This document shows, in pieces, positions 44,421-53,315 of a DNA stretch of 64,000 bases (the first letter of the stretch is position 1; every line of letters begins with the position of its first letter). A model generated the notes under the pieces. The model worked only from the letters and a program-made list of their open reading frames with translations, was not told the origin of the DNA and did not search any database. The DNA is from Vibrio sp. UBA2441 (GTDB taxonomy: Bacteria; Pseudomonadota; Gammaproteobacteria; Enterobacterales; Vibrionaceae). Both the position numbers and the translations under genes were made by a program. The stretch is from assembly GCA_002342685.1 (NCBI GenBank), contig DDQN01000014.1:17813-81812 (forward strand), in the 5' to 3' direction.

Positions 44421-45383
44421 ATGAAAAAAATCTTTAAAAATGTATTAATGTCTGCTGTTATCACGAGCGCAGCTCTTGTAACTACTGCAGGTGCAACTTC
44501 TACTTACCCAGATGCTCCTGTAAAAGTGATTGTCCCGTACTCAGCAGGAGGTGGTTCAGACAGTGTAAGCCGAGCACTTGTTGAAGCGCTTAAAGATAAG
44601 TTTCCGGAAGGTATAGCCGCAGAGAACCGTACGGGTGGTGCTGGTGCAATTGGTATGTCTTATGCTCAAAACAGTAAGCCAGATGGTCGTACTATTGGCA
44701 TGGTTGCACCTGAACTGGTAATGCTTCCACACCAAGGTTACGGCGCTAATCTCGATTACAAAAAGCTAACGCCTCTTGCTATTGTAAACTCCGGTTATGC
44801 CGCAATTACAGTACCAACAGATTCACCATATAAAACGTTAGAAGACCTTATCAAAGGCTCGAAAGACAACAATCTACTGTTTGGTAATTCAGGTACAGGA
44901 AGTATTTGGCATCTAGCTGGCGCAGGCTTGGAAGTGAAGGCCGATACACAATTTACTCATGTCCCTTATAAAGGTTCTTCTGCTGCAATCACCGCTCTAC
45001 TTGGCAACCACTTAGACGCTGTTTCAGTATCCTACGCAGAGGTTGCTTCGCAAGTGGAAGCGGGTAAATTACGTCCACTAGCCGTTCTTGCTCCTAACCG
45101 TCTAAAAGATGCTCCAAGCGTCCCTACTGCTCAAGAGCTTGGTTACGATGTAGTAATTGGTACGTGGCGTGGTTTCATGGTTCCTAAAGGCACCCCACAA
45201 CCAACGGTTGACTTCTTAACTGATGCAATCCTAGAAGCCGTTGAAACGGATACATTCAAAACATTTATGGCAAATACCAATAATGATATCGAAATAATCA
45301 AATCAGAAGAGTTTGCTAACAAATTAGAGCGCGAAAACATCTTCTTTAAAGAGTTGATCACGAAGCTAGAGCTTAACCAGTAA
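44421..45383 (+). CDS. Tripartite tricarboxylate transporter binding protein (TctC)
   Basis: Periplasmic binding protein of 320 residues with a signal peptide ending near TAGA (about 27). 'YPDAPVKVIVPYSAGGGSDSVSRAL' region, 'GAGAIGMSYAQNSKPDGRT' and 'HVPYKGSSAAITALLGNHLDAV' are hallmark Bug/TctC segments. It delivers a carboxylated substrate to TctBA. In this cluster a C6 sugar acid is the probable ligand. AAGGT precedes the ATG by eight bases. Confidence 0.9.
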   Translation: MKKIFKNVLMSAVITSAALVTTAGATSTYPDAPVKVIVPYSAGGGSDSVSRALVEALKDKFPEGIAAENRTGGAGAIGMSYAQNSKPDGRTIGMVAPELVMLPHQGYGANLDYKKLTPLAIVNSGYAAITVPTDSPYKTLEDLIKGSKDNNLLFGNSGTGSIWHLAGAGLEVKADTQFTHVPYKGSSAAITALLGNHLDAVSVSYAEVASQVEAGKLRPLAVLAPNRLKDAPSVPTAQELGYDVVIGTWRGFMVPKGTPQPTVDFLTDAILEAVETDTFKTFMANTNNDIEIIKSEEFANKLERENIFFKELITKLELNQ

Positions 45384-45438
45384 ACACCTGAGAGGCCTGC
45401 TCACTGTGAGTAAGCCTCAACTACATGGGACGATAATT

Positions 45439-45885
45439 ATGCGTAAAGCTCATCTAGTTGCAGCGACAATTTTTATATTATTTTCTGCAACTGCTTTATA
45501 TTTTTCTAGTGAATTACCCGGCTCTCGTAGAGGGATACCAGGGCCAGCAGTATGGCCGATAGTTATTTCTTGTGCCATGTTGTTTTCGGGAATGATATTT
45601 TTATTTAGGACTCATTCAAATAAAGACAGTGAAACTCTAGAGTTATTTAATAGTGATAACATGAGAGTTTATATAACAATGGTCATTCTTATTATTTACT
45701 TCGTTTGTATGAATTTAATAGGTTTTGTAGTGACTTCATTACTCTTAACGTTTGGCTTATTTTCTTGGTATGGGAATTTCTCAGCGATTAAACGAGTGAT
45801 ATTTTCATGCGCTATTGTAGGCATAGTTTATGGCGTATTTAATTATGCATTAAATGTTCCATTCCGTTTTGGAATCTTATTTTAA
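45439..45885 (+). CDS. Tripartite tricarboxylate transporter small subunit (TctB)
   Basis: Membrane protein of about 148 residues with four helices, the usual TctB size. 'RRGIPGPAVWPIVISCAMLF' is the family's first-loop motif. The ATG at 45439 starts directly before helix 1; a GTG at 45406 would add 11 polar residues and is less likely. It lies between tctC and tctA in one operon. Confidence 0.85.
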   Translation: MRKAHLVAATIFILFSATALYFSSELPGSRRGIPGPAVWPIVISCAMLFSGMIFLFRTHSNKDSETLELFNSDNMRVYITMVILIIYFVCMNLIGFVVTSLLLTFGLFSWYGNFSAIKRVIFSCAIVGIVYGVFNYALNVPFRFGILF

Positions 45886-45897
45886 GGTGTATTTAAA

Positions 45898-47391
45898 ATG
45901 TTAATTGAAGCATTAGATTTGGTTCTACAACCAAGCGTCATTTTATATCTTCTTGTAGGCGTTGCTGGTGGCATGTGTATTGGTTGTTTGCCCGGACTAA
46001 CGACTACTATGGGTGTTGCACTTGTTCTGCCATTAACTTTCGGAATGGAAGCAGTTCCAAGTATTCTATTGCTAATTGGTGTTTACGTGGGCGCAGTATA
46101 TGGCGGTTCCTTAGCGGCCATATTGCTTAATACTCCAGGTACACCTGCATCAGCAGCAACCGCGCTTGATGGCTATAAAATGGCTTCGCAAGGCGAGGCA
46201 GGTAGAGCACTTGGTATCTCTACGATCAGTTCATTTATTGGCGGGCTAATCAGTTGTGTTTTCCTCATTTTAATTGCCCCTATTCTTGCTGATTTTGCTT
46301 TAAAATTCAGCGCGCCAGAATTTTTTATGCTCGCAGTTTTTGGCTTATGTATTATCTCTTCAATCTCTGGTAAATCACTATTTCTTGGTCTAATTAGTGG
46401 TTTCTTAGGCATGCTTGTAGCCACGGTTGGACTGGATGATATTACTGGTAGCCTACGTTTTACTTTTGACAACATTAACTTATATTCTGGCATTAACTTC
46501 ATCCCTGTCATGATCGGCCTTTTTGCCATGTCTCAAGCATTCATTGGTGTTGAAGAAATCAATGTAAAAGGCAAGGCCACAGGAAAAATCAAACGTGTTC
46601 TTCCAAAAGGTTCTGACTGGAAGCTTATCATCAGAAACAGCATACCTTTTGGTAGTTTAGGGGCATTTATAGGTACGATACCGGGTGTTGGTGCCGATAT
46701 CGCTTCATTTATTGCCTATGGACAAGCTAAAAGTCTGTCAAAAAACCCAGAAGAATTCGGTAAAGGTTCACCAGAAGGTGTTTCCGCGCCTGAAGCTGCG
46801 AATAATGGTGTAACGGGTGGTGCATTAATCCCAATGCTGTGTCTTGGCGTTCCGGGTGATGCGGTCGCCGCAATAATGATTGGGTCCTTAACGGTTCAGG
46901 GGATACAACCGGGTCCGCTACTGTTTCAAAACGATGCATCAACAGTTTATGCCATTTTTATTGGCTTATTGATCGCTAACGTGTTCATGCTCATTCTTGG
47001 TTTAAACTCGGTTCGAATCTTTACTAAGGTTCTTTCTGTTCCTAAACCAGTATTGGTTCCAACTATTATGTTGCTGTGTTTTGTGGGCAGTTACGCGCTA
47101 AATAACAACATGTTTGACGTTGTTGTAATGCTGTTCTTCGGCATTGTTGGCTACTTCTTCCAGAAACTCGATATCTCATCTTCTCCTGTCATTTTAGGTC
47201 TGATTTTAGGTCCAATGGCAGAAAGCAACTTTAGACGCGCTCTTCTTATGTCTCGTGGAGATTATTCAACGTTCCTATCTACAGGGATCTGTTGGACTTT
47301 CTTTATTTTTATCATGGTTTCACTGCTTTTCCCGATTATCAAAAACAAAGTTGTGAACAAGAAACAAAACAACGCAAATACAACTACTTAG
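45898..47391 (+). CDS. Tripartite tricarboxylate transporter large subunit (TctA)
   Basis: Permease of 497 residues with about 12 helices. 'GCLPGLTTTMGVALVLPLTFGM' and 'GTIPGVGADIASFIAYGQAK' are the paired conserved loops, and 'GALIPMLCLGVPGDAVAAIM' is typical. It forms the Na+ or proton-driven channel with TctB. AAGGTG precedes the ATG. The use of a TTT system instead of the usual DgoT (MFS) permease is a point of interest for a dgoKA-linked cluster. Confidence 0.92.
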   Translation: MLIEALDLVLQPSVILYLLVGVAGGMCIGCLPGLTTTMGVALVLPLTFGMEAVPSILLLIGVYVGAVYGGSLAAILLNTPGTPASAATALDGYKMASQGEAGRALGISTISSFIGGLISCVFLILIAPILADFALKFSAPEFFMLAVFGLCIISSISGKSLFLGLISGFLGMLVATVGLDDITGSLRFTFDNINLYSGINFIPVMIGLFAMSQAFIGVEEINVKGKATGKIKRVLPKGSDWKLIIRNSIPFGSLGAFIGTIPGVGADIASFIAYGQAKSLSKNPEEFGKGSPEGVSAPEAANNGVTGGALIPMLCLGVPGDAVAAIMIGSLTVQGIQPGPLLFQNDASTVYAIFIGLLIANVFMLILGLNSVRIFTKVLSVPKPVLVPTIMLLCFVGSYALNNNMFDVVVMLFFGIVGYFFQKLDISSSPVILGLILGPMAESNFRRALLMSRGDYSTFLSTGICWTFFIFIMVSLLFPIIKNKVVNKKQNNANTTT

Positions 47392-47401
47392 GGAGAAACA
47401 A

Positions 47402-48547
47402 ATGAAAATCATAGACGTTATTCCACACGCAATTTCAGTCCCACTGGACAATCCATTCTATTTTTCCCAAGGGTGGGCAAAAACTCGAAGTGCAGTGATT
47501 GTTGAAATTGTTACTGACGAAGGAGTTGTTGGCTATGGTGAGTCGCTTTGTCATGGGTTGCAAAGCCCAATGATCGCTACTTCGATTGTTGAACATAGTT
47601 ATAAGCCTCTGTTAATAGGTCGAGACCCGTTTGATGTTGAATGCCTATGGGAAGAGATGTACAACCTTTCTCGCCCATTTGGCCAAAGCGGCGCAACGGT
47701 CAATGCAGCAAGTGGTGTTGATATTGCCCTTTGGGACATTATGGGAAAAGCACTCAACAAACCGATTCATAAGTTGCTAGGCGGAGCATTTAGACATGAA
47801 GTAACCCCTTATGCGACGGGTTTCTATCGCGTCGCGGACGGGCAATACCCGAACGACTCTCTAACAGAAGCTAAGCTACATGTTAAAAATGGTTTCAAAG
47901 CGTTTAAGCTCAAGATCGGCTTCGGAATTGAAGAAGATATTAAGTTGATAAAAGCGATACGTGAATGTGTTGGTGACGGTATTAAAATCATGGCGGATGC
48001 AAACGGTGCCTACAACGTGGCTCAAGCACGCAAGCTGATTAATGAGACTGAAAAATACAACCTTCATTTTCTTGAAGAGTTACTTGCTCCCGAAGATATA
48101 GACGGTTACAGAGAAATTAAAGCAAACTCACCAACTTCAATTGCTGCTGGTGAACAAGTGTTTGGAAAAATGGGCTATCGTCCATGGCTTGAAAAGCGTT
48201 CATTAGACATTATTCAACCGGATTTATGTTCAAGTGGTGGTTTTACTGAATGCAAGAAAATAGCCGCTATGGCTCAGGCTAGCCACACAACGTTAATTCC
48301 TCATGTTTGGGGTTCGGGAGTGGGTATTGCTGCGTCTTTGCAGTTTATAGCTTCAATTCCATGTAACCCGTTATCGCTAAACCCTACCGAGCCGATGCTT
48401 GAGTTTGATCAGTCTTCTCATCCATTTAGAAAGGACCTTATCTGCGATGGTATTCATTACGCAGATGGCAAAGTAACCATCCCAACGAAGCCGGGTATTG
48501 GTGTGGATGTCGATACTGACATTATCAAACAATACAAAATAAACTGA
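47402..48547 (+). CDS. Enolase-superfamily sugar-acid dehydratase
   Basis: Enzyme of 381 residues. The mandelate-racemase subgroup residues are complete: Lys169-Leu-Lys171, metal ligands Asp199 (with Asn201), Glu near 225 and Glu near 252 ('AAGEQ'), and His301 ('IPHVWGSG'). It should dehydrate a hexonate or hexarate to the 2-keto-3-deoxy acid. With dgoK and dgoA directly downstream, the product is probably 2-dehydro-3-deoxygalactonate, so the enzyme is functionally equivalent to galactonate dehydratase, although it is not a close DgoD match. GGGAG precedes the ATG. Confidence 0.84.
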   Translation: MKIIDVIPHAISVPLDNPFYFSQGWAKTRSAVIVEIVTDEGVVGYGESLCHGLQSPMIATSIVEHSYKPLLIGRDPFDVECLWEEMYNLSRPFGQSGATVNAASGVDIALWDIMGKALNKPIHKLLGGAFRHEVTPYATGFYRVADGQYPNDSLTEAKLHVKNGFKAFKLKIGFGIEEDIKLIKAIRECVGDGIKIMADANGAYNVAQARKLINETEKYNLHFLEELLAPEDIDGYREIKANSPTSIAAGEQVFGKMGYRPWLEKRSLDIIQPDLCSSGGFTECKKIAAMAQASHTTLIPHVWGSGVGIAASLQFIASIPCNPLSLNPTEPMLEFDQSSHPFRKDLICDGIHYADGKVTIPTKPGIGVDVDTDIIKQYKIN

Positions 48548-48565
48548 TCAGAGAGATCTAATCAC

Positions 48566-49480
48566 ATGTTATTGAAAAGAGATATCGACTTTCTAATTGT
48601 TGACTGGGGCACGACTAACTTCAGAGCCTTTGCCATTAATCACGACAGTAATGTTCACGCGAAAATCGAGCTACCAATGGGCTTAAAGCAAGTCAAAGAT
48701 GGTGCGTTTGCAAAAGAGCTCGAACACGTTCTAGAGTCGTGGATTCTAGGTTATCAAGAGCTTCCTATTTATATGGCAGGAATGGTTGGAAGTACGAACG
48801 GTTGGATTGACGTTCCTTATGTAAACACACCAACCAGCGTTAGTAAGCTGGCGGAGCAAACATACATGTTCACGCTGCCTTGGGGAGCAAAATCTTACAT
48901 TGTTCCGGGAATTAGCCATGAAACGGTTAATGGCGAATTCGATGTAATGCGTGGAGAAGAAGTTCAAATATTTGGTCTTATCAACAAGCTGAATAATGGC
49001 TCGTTTTCTGCAATTTTACCGGGTACGCATAGCAAACATGTTTTAGTTCAAGACGAACAGTTAGTGCTGTTTGACTCGTATATGACGGGTGAATTGTTCT
49101 CGGCTATCAGAGAGCACACCATTATAGGCAGAGATCTTCCGACACAAAATCAATCACCCTCAGCATTTGTTAAGGGTGTGCAGTCTGGTCAGAGTGGCGG
49201 TGCAACCAGCCAAATCTTTAAAGCAAGAACGGCAAAGATTTTCACTCAGATTGAAGATAATGAGGTTGAAGACTTCTTATCTGGAATATTGATAGGAAGT
49301 GAACTGAAAGAACTTGATAGCGCTTCGACCTACTTAATAGGAAATGAAAAATTATGCGGCCGCTATCAATTGGCATGCGATACCACAGATAAAGTAAGCG
49401 AATACTTCAGCGGAGACGAGTGCTTTATTGATGGAATGTTACTAATCAAACAGGAAATTGAAAATGACACAAAGATTTAA
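48566..49480 (+). CDS. dgoK: 2-dehydro-3-deoxygalactonokinase
   Basis: Sugar-acid kinase of 304 residues that phosphorylates 2-dehydro-3-deoxy-D-galactonate at C6. 'LIVDWGTTNFRAFAI' (phosphate-1 loop), 'AGMVGSTNGWIDVPY' and 'LPGTHSKHV' are DgoK landmarks. It overlaps the aldolase gene by 17 bases in another frame, a tight coupling. Second step of the DeLey-Doudoroff branch. Confidence 0.92.
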   Translation: MLLKRDIDFLIVDWGTTNFRAFAINHDSNVHAKIELPMGLKQVKDGAFAKELEHVLESWILGYQELPIYMAGMVGSTNGWIDVPYVNTPTSVSKLAEQTYMFTLPWGAKSYIVPGISHETVNGEFDVMRGEEVQIFGLINKLNNGSFSAILPGTHSKHVLVQDEQLVLFDSYMTGELFSAIREHTIIGRDLPTQNQSPSAFVKGVQSGQSGGATSQIFKARTAKIFTQIEDNEVEDFLSGILIGSELKELDSASTYLIGNEKLCGRYQLACDTTDKVSEYFSGDECFIDGMLLIKQEIENDTKI

Positions 49481-50108
49481 TCCAAAAACCGACGTACCTC
49501 TAATCGCGATTTTACGCGGCATTGAACCAAATGATGTGCTTCGTATTGGTAACATTCTTATTGACGCTGGCTTCAAAGCGATTGAAGTACCATTAAATTC
49601 ACCTGATGCACTTAAAAGTATCGAGCTATTGGTTAATAAGTTTGGTAATGACTATTTAGTGGGTGGGGGCACGGTGACAACGGCTGAGTTGGCTGAACAA
49701 GTTATTGCCACGGGCGCTAAGCTGATTGTTACACCAAACTTTAACGAGCGTGTTGTTCAACTTGGTATCGAGGCTGGTTGTCAAGTATACCCAGGTGTGA
49801 TTACTCCAACAGAAGCTTTTAATGCACTTCAAGCAGGCGCAACTGGAATTAAACTATTCCCAGTAACTATGCTAGGTATCAGCGGTGTGAAAGCGTTGAA
49901 GTCGGTATTACCAAAAGAAGCCCTTTGTTTTGCTGTTGGGGGCATTAACCCTGAAGTTGATAGTATGAAGCCATACCTTGAAGTTGGTATCGATGGGTTT
50001 GGACTTGGAGCTTCTCTGTATTCACCTAGCCTTTCTGATGAAGAGATCAGAGAAAATGCACAGATGTTTATACATGCATATAATGAAACAAACTCATTAG
50101 TGGGTTAA
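49464..50108 (+). CDS. dgoA: 2-dehydro-3-deoxy-6-phosphogalactonate aldolase
   Basis: Class I aldolase of 214 residues splitting the phosphorylated acid to pyruvate and glyceraldehyde 3-phosphate. 'PLIAILRGIEPNDV', Glu41 in 'AIEVPLNSP', 'VGGGTVT' and the Schiff-base lysine in 'GIKLFPVTMLG' are present, as is 'AVGGINPE'. The ATG at 49464 (AGGA eight bases upstream) is preferred over the TTG at 49458. It is the last gene of the sugar-acid cluster. Confidence 0.92.
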   Translation: MTQRFNPKTDVPLIAILRGIEPNDVLRIGNILIDAGFKAIEVPLNSPDALKSIELLVNKFGNDYLVGGGTVTTAELAEQVIATGAKLIVTPNFNERVVQLGIEAGCQVYPGVITPTEAFNALQAGATGIKLFPVTMLGISGVKALKSVLPKEALCFAVGGINPEVDSMKPYLEVGIDGFGLGASLYSPSLSDEEIRENAQMFIHAYNETNSLVG

Positions 50109-50801
50109 TTCTGGCTTCCTACTTTATCACTGGTGTAAATACGGTGGTTTAGGGCAGTATTAAAGGGGCACGCACCATAGCCGCATGAGCTTGTCGTCCC
50201 TTTAATTTTGCTAATCTTAACTTGGAGAGGCAGAGCCGCTCTACCAACTTACACTTGTCCAGAAACGAGACAGTTGGCACTTCTAGCGCAGAAATGCCCT
50301 TTTACGTTTCAGTAAGATTTTGAGCTGATACATTTCAACCCTAGCCCTTCAGACTTCCTTAGCATGGCAGAGAGCAAATGAGCGATGAACGAAAACTCCC
50401 CAATTCGTTCAAAAATGGCGCTCCTAACCAGGAACCTTCGCCTGCATCGTTATGCAACTTCACTGGAAGGTATACCTCACAACTGAACATCTACGCCGCT
50501 GCCAATAATGCAGAAACTTATCCGACTAGAATCAAATTCGATGTATTCAAAGTTCGTTTAACACATTACGTATTTTATCAAGACTGAATTATATTGGCTC
50601 GACTCAACCTGCATGGAATGGAAAGAGTTCTCAATACTAATGTTGACACACAATAGCTTTCCATATTTTACAGTAGCTTGATAATGCTTCCTGTGGCATT
50701 TCAGATTTTGAGGTACATCATATTGAGCGGTAAAGCGAGCCAGACCTTAGTAAGAGGATTATTGTTTCTGAAGGCTTCCTTTATTAGTTGATAACTATCA
50801 A
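50109..50801. other. Non-coding or degenerate stretch at the start of the accessory region
   Basis: About 690 bases without a defensible gene. A 69-codon frame at 50378-50587 (plus strand) has no ribosome site and no recognisable features, and I do not call it. The stretch holds a possible terminator near 50160 and ends in a perfect palindrome at 50783-50806. A tRNA D-arm-like string near 50230-50255 (minus strand) is not a full tRNA. Confidence 0.5.
50160..50209 (+). terminator. Possible terminator of the dgo cluster
   Basis: TTAAAGGGG...CCCTTTAA arms with a bulge, a long loop and a following TTTT, about 50 bases after the dgoA stop. The arms are good but the loop is long, so this is tentative. 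Confidence 0.4.
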
Positions 50802-50806
50802 CTAAT
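50783..50806. repeat. Perfect 11-bp palindrome over a gene end
   Basis: ATTAGTTGATA-AC-TATCAACTAAT covers the stop codon of the minus-strand gene at 50802. Without a T run it may be a recombination or protein-binding site, or a simple 3' hairpin. Confidence 0.5.
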
Positions 50807-51104
50807 CCTGAATCTCAGTCCCCCATTTAGCGTAAGGAATCTTAGGAGATAATCGAGCCCAAAACAGTTTTTTTTCTCCTACATCAATAATAATTCCACC
50901 AGAAGGTTTCCCAATATCGTAATCGACGATACAGTGAACCACAAAAAATGGTCCTGTCTCATCACGGAAAAATGTTACCATTGTAAACCACTGGTATTCT
51001 GGCAGATAAGCTAGCACCCTCTCACCACTTTCAGGAAGTTTCAGGGGGCGAATATCTAGGGAAGCTTCGTGCCACTCTAAACAACGACTTAGTGTTTCAA
51101 TCAT
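50802..51104 (-). CDS. Hypothetical protein, accessory region
   Basis: Protein of 100 residues that I do not recognise with confidence. The ATG at 51104 has GAGG nine bases upstream; an upstream ATG at 51170 would overlap the next gene. 'LKLPESGERVLAYLPEYQWFTMVTFF' and the later 'FWARLSPKIP' faintly recall DUF551-type phage proteins (W..LP..GE.VL.Y). No signal or membrane segment. It lies 38 bases behind another unknown gene on the same strand, so they form a two-gene unit. Confidence 0.5.
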   Translation of the reverse strand: MIETLSRCLEWHEASLDIRPLKLPESGERVLAYLPEYQWFTMVTFFRDETGPFFVVHCIVDYDIGKPSGGIIIDVGEKKLFWARLSPKIPYAKWGTEIQD

Positions 51105-51142
51105 ATATCTTAACCTCACTCTCAGCAGGATATAACAATAAC

Positions 51143-51646
51143 TTAAATTCGTCTCTTTATTCGAAAGCACCTAGTGCTCGAGTCGTAATATGCCCGTCTT
51201 CCTCTAATTCGGGAGACCACGGATTGCAAGTCTTTTAGAACATCGATGCGCTGACTGGCATATTCATACGAACGGTCTCTATAGGGGGCTAACTCACTCA
51301 ATTTAAACTTTCTCCACTTTTCGCCATCGAAAATGATTGCGTGACAGTAACCCGAATACCCAAGGTTACTCTTTCCTCTAGTCCTAGCTCTTGCTCCTTT
51401 TTTATCATCGACAAAAAGCAGGCAGAGCGTACCTTTTGGGTGGTAAAAATGTTTCTCTGAGGAAGTAATTCCTGAAAGCTCAATATATTCCTCAGAGGCG
51501 GTTACTCCGATTGGTGATGGATTTGAGTTACTAGAGCCAGAACCCTGCTTTTCATCAAGTTGTTTCCTAAAGTGAGCTTTTACGAACTCAAGCCCTGGGT
51601 TAGTTTTGTTACTCTTTACTCTTCCTCTTTCCATTTTCTTGGCCAT
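51143..51646 (-). CDS. Hypothetical basic protein, accessory region
   Basis: Protein of 167 residues without a recognised family. The start is set at 51646 because GAGGAG lies just upstream; an in-frame ATG at 51664 has no such site. The first 55 residues are polar and low in complexity (KSNKTNPG, GSGSSNSNPSP), the middle has strand-like segments ('GTLCLLFVDDKKGARARTRGK', 'GYCHAIIFDGEKWRKFKLSEL') and the end is very basic ('RGRRAYYDSSTRCFRIKRRI'). Nucleic acid binding is plausible from charge but is only inference. Divergent from the 476-residue gene. Confidence 0.5.
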   Translation of the reverse strand: MAKKMERGRVKSNKTNPGLEFVKAHFRKQLDEKQGSGSSNSNPSPIGVTASEEYIELSGITSSEKHFYHPKGTLCLLFVDDKKGARARTRGKSNLGYSGYCHAIIFDGEKWRKFKLSELAPYRDRSYEYASQRIDVLKDLQSVVSRIRGRRAYYDSSTRCFRIKRRI

Positions 51647-51738
51647 AGACTCCTCAACTATCATTGTTCGTTTCTAAGCACAAAAGCTATTAATTCTCGC
51701 TCTTTTGTACTCCATCATTTTTCGTATGTAAGTTTATG

Positions 51739-51768
51739 TTGAATCGGGATTTTCCTCTAAGGTACAAT
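51739..51768 (+). promoter_or_regulatory. Promoter of the 476-residue unknown gene
   Basis: -35 TTGAAT (51739-51744), 18-base spacer, -10 TACAAT (51763-51768). The 15-base leader element at 51777 begins eight bases after the -10, so transcription should start about at that element. Confidence 0.55.
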
Positions 51769-51776
51769 TAGAGTGC

Positions 51777-51791
51777 ACCAAAAAGGGAACT
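51777..51791 (+). repeat. 15-base leader repeat, copy 1
   Basis: ACCAAAAAGGGAACT, identical to 54226-54240. It lies eight bases after a -10-like hexamer and carries the ribosome site (AGGGA) of the gene starting at 51795. Confidence 0.7.
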
Positions 51792-51794
51792 AAT

Positions 51795-53225
51795 ATGCCG
51801 AGAATTAAAAACGAAACAAAAATGCTCTATAAGGTCTTCGACTTACTGCTTTGGGGCCAAATGCGAGCCTTGAGCTGGGTGCAAAATGAAGAAAAAAGAG
51901 GACGTAGCTCTTGGTACATTACATTGGAAAACAAGATTAATGAGAAACTAGACCAATATGATGTTTCAGCCGAAGACAGGCTATATGTTAAGCACTATGT
52001 CCTGTGCATACTCCAAGTAAGGTCATTATGTGCCCATTCGAGTTACGCGGGAATGATGACACCTTTTGTTCCCGGTGAGGATGAACCAACGAGAGAACTC
52101 ACACAACTCCTACAAAAACAAGGTAATGTTAACTTAGCCATAGGAATTGCTCTTATTTCAAAATTCCTAGCCGCCAAAAACATTAACAAAGACACTGTTA
52201 TATCAATAGAGGCAGAATTACAGGCCGATGCAGAGCTGTCCATCAGTACCAAACCCCTGGAGTTTTTTATTGATCTGGCTTTTTCTGTTTATGTGCAAGC
52301 CAACCCATCATGCGCGCTTGATTTGTATTGCTACGCTCAACTTACAGGGCTTATTGATTCGACAAAATTGAAAGAGAAAGAGACAGGCAAAGAGACATAC
52401 AAAACTAAAGACATTGTTCAAAAAAGAGCCAGTAGGGAGGCTTTAATATGGCTTGGACTGCATCGGGAATTTAACGCTATAGCAGAATTTGTCTGGGTCC
52501 TAGCTCTAAATTACTCTGTAGACAGAAAACTACCTGAACACGAAAATGAACTAGAACTCAAAATTGAGCATAATGGCGTGGAAGCTTACTCTGGCTCCCT
52601 TGCGCATATAACATCTTCTGAAGATCTCAGTGTTGACCTAAAACTCTTCAAATCAAAGTCAGGAAGCAGGGTTATGAAAGCTTTTCTTTCCGAGGGCCTT
52701 ACAGTTCAATCATTCCCTTTATCTGAACGCACGATAACAAGCGAAAATATTTCTGTCCTACTTGAGTACATTACAAAAGACTATGATCTTCGAGTTTTGA
52801 CCTATACGGGTGAAAAAGCGGGCACCCATTTCTCTTTGGGCAAAGTGCTTTCATCTCTGTGCTCAGTCCAACTGGGGTTTTTAAAAAAGTTCAATGAGAG
52901 TGACGATGATAAAAAACCATTTTATTCTTTAAATGATATCGAGAATAAAGAGTCTCCCTCTATAGTTCTTGACTGGTCAACATATCTGCTAGATCACTAT
53001 GGTATTAAAGTTGCCTCAAAAACACTTTATAACTCCTATCTCGAACGAATGTCTGGTAAAGGTATTACTAGTTTCGAAGAGCTTTGGCAACAATGGGAAA
53101 GATTTGAAGGGAATCTAACATTTAGAATCGCACCTTGTTTCTGGTACTTGTATCAGTGCTTTGCAGCTCATCTAGACCTTGCACTTGATAGATCCCCCAC
53201 TATAACTACCAAAGTTAAAGTGTAG
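51795..53225 (+). CDS. Large unknown protein, accessory region
   Basis: Protein of 476 residues with no family I recognise. It begins MPRIKNETKMLYKVFDLLLWGQ, has no signal peptide, and is predicted mainly helical with aromatic-rich ends ('RIAPCFWYLYQCFAAHLDLAL'). 'GNVNLAIGIALISKFL' and 'LEFFIDLAFSVYV' are hydrophobic but too short to call membrane spans. It is a single gene with its own promoter, divergent from the two small unknown genes and convergent with the 273-residue gene. No enzyme motif is visible. Confidence 0.6.
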   Translation: MPRIKNETKMLYKVFDLLLWGQMRALSWVQNEEKRGRSSWYITLENKINEKLDQYDVSAEDRLYVKHYVLCILQVRSLCAHSSYAGMMTPFVPGEDEPTRELTQLLQKQGNVNLAIGIALISKFLAAKNINKDTVISIEAELQADAELSISTKPLEFFIDLAFSVYVQANPSCALDLYCYAQLTGLIDSTKLKEKETGKETYKTKDIVQKRASREALIWLGLHREFNAIAEFVWVLALNYSVDRKLPEHENELELKIEHNGVEAYSGSLAHITSSEDLSVDLKLFKSKSGSRVMKAFLSEGLTVQSFPLSERTITSENISVLLEYITKDYDLRVLTYTGEKAGTHFSLGKVLSSLCSVQLGFLKKFNESDDDKKPFYSLNDIENKESPSIVLDWSTYLLDHYGIKVASKTLYNSYLERMSGKGITSFEELWQQWERFEGNLTFRIAPCFWYLYQCFAAHLDLALDRSPTITTKVKV

Positions 53226-53257
53226 GTAAAGCCCGGAACAAACTCTTTCAGTTTGAC

Positions 53258-53288
53258 AGTGGCATCAACCATTGCACGGAATGCCACT
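53258..53288. repeat. Inverted repeat between convergent unknown genes
   Basis: AGTGGCAT and ATGCCACT (8 bp, perfect) with a 15-base spacer in the 90-base gap between convergent stops. No T run, so a terminator is only one possibility. Confidence 0.4.
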
Positions 53289-53315
53289 ATGTGCCTGAGT
53301 ATTTAGGGGAATTAA

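Noticed and set aside
50228..50257. tRNA D-arm-like string (minus strand AGTTGGTAGAGC) suggesting an integration site in a tRNA gene
   Set aside because: No acceptor, anticodon or T arm can be folded around it. The following bases pair as a simple GGCAGAG/CTCTACC hairpin instead.
50378..50587. 69-codon plus-strand frame in the gap after dgoA
   Set aside because: No ribosome site, no coding-like pattern, no recognisable similarity, and it lies in a degenerate stretch.
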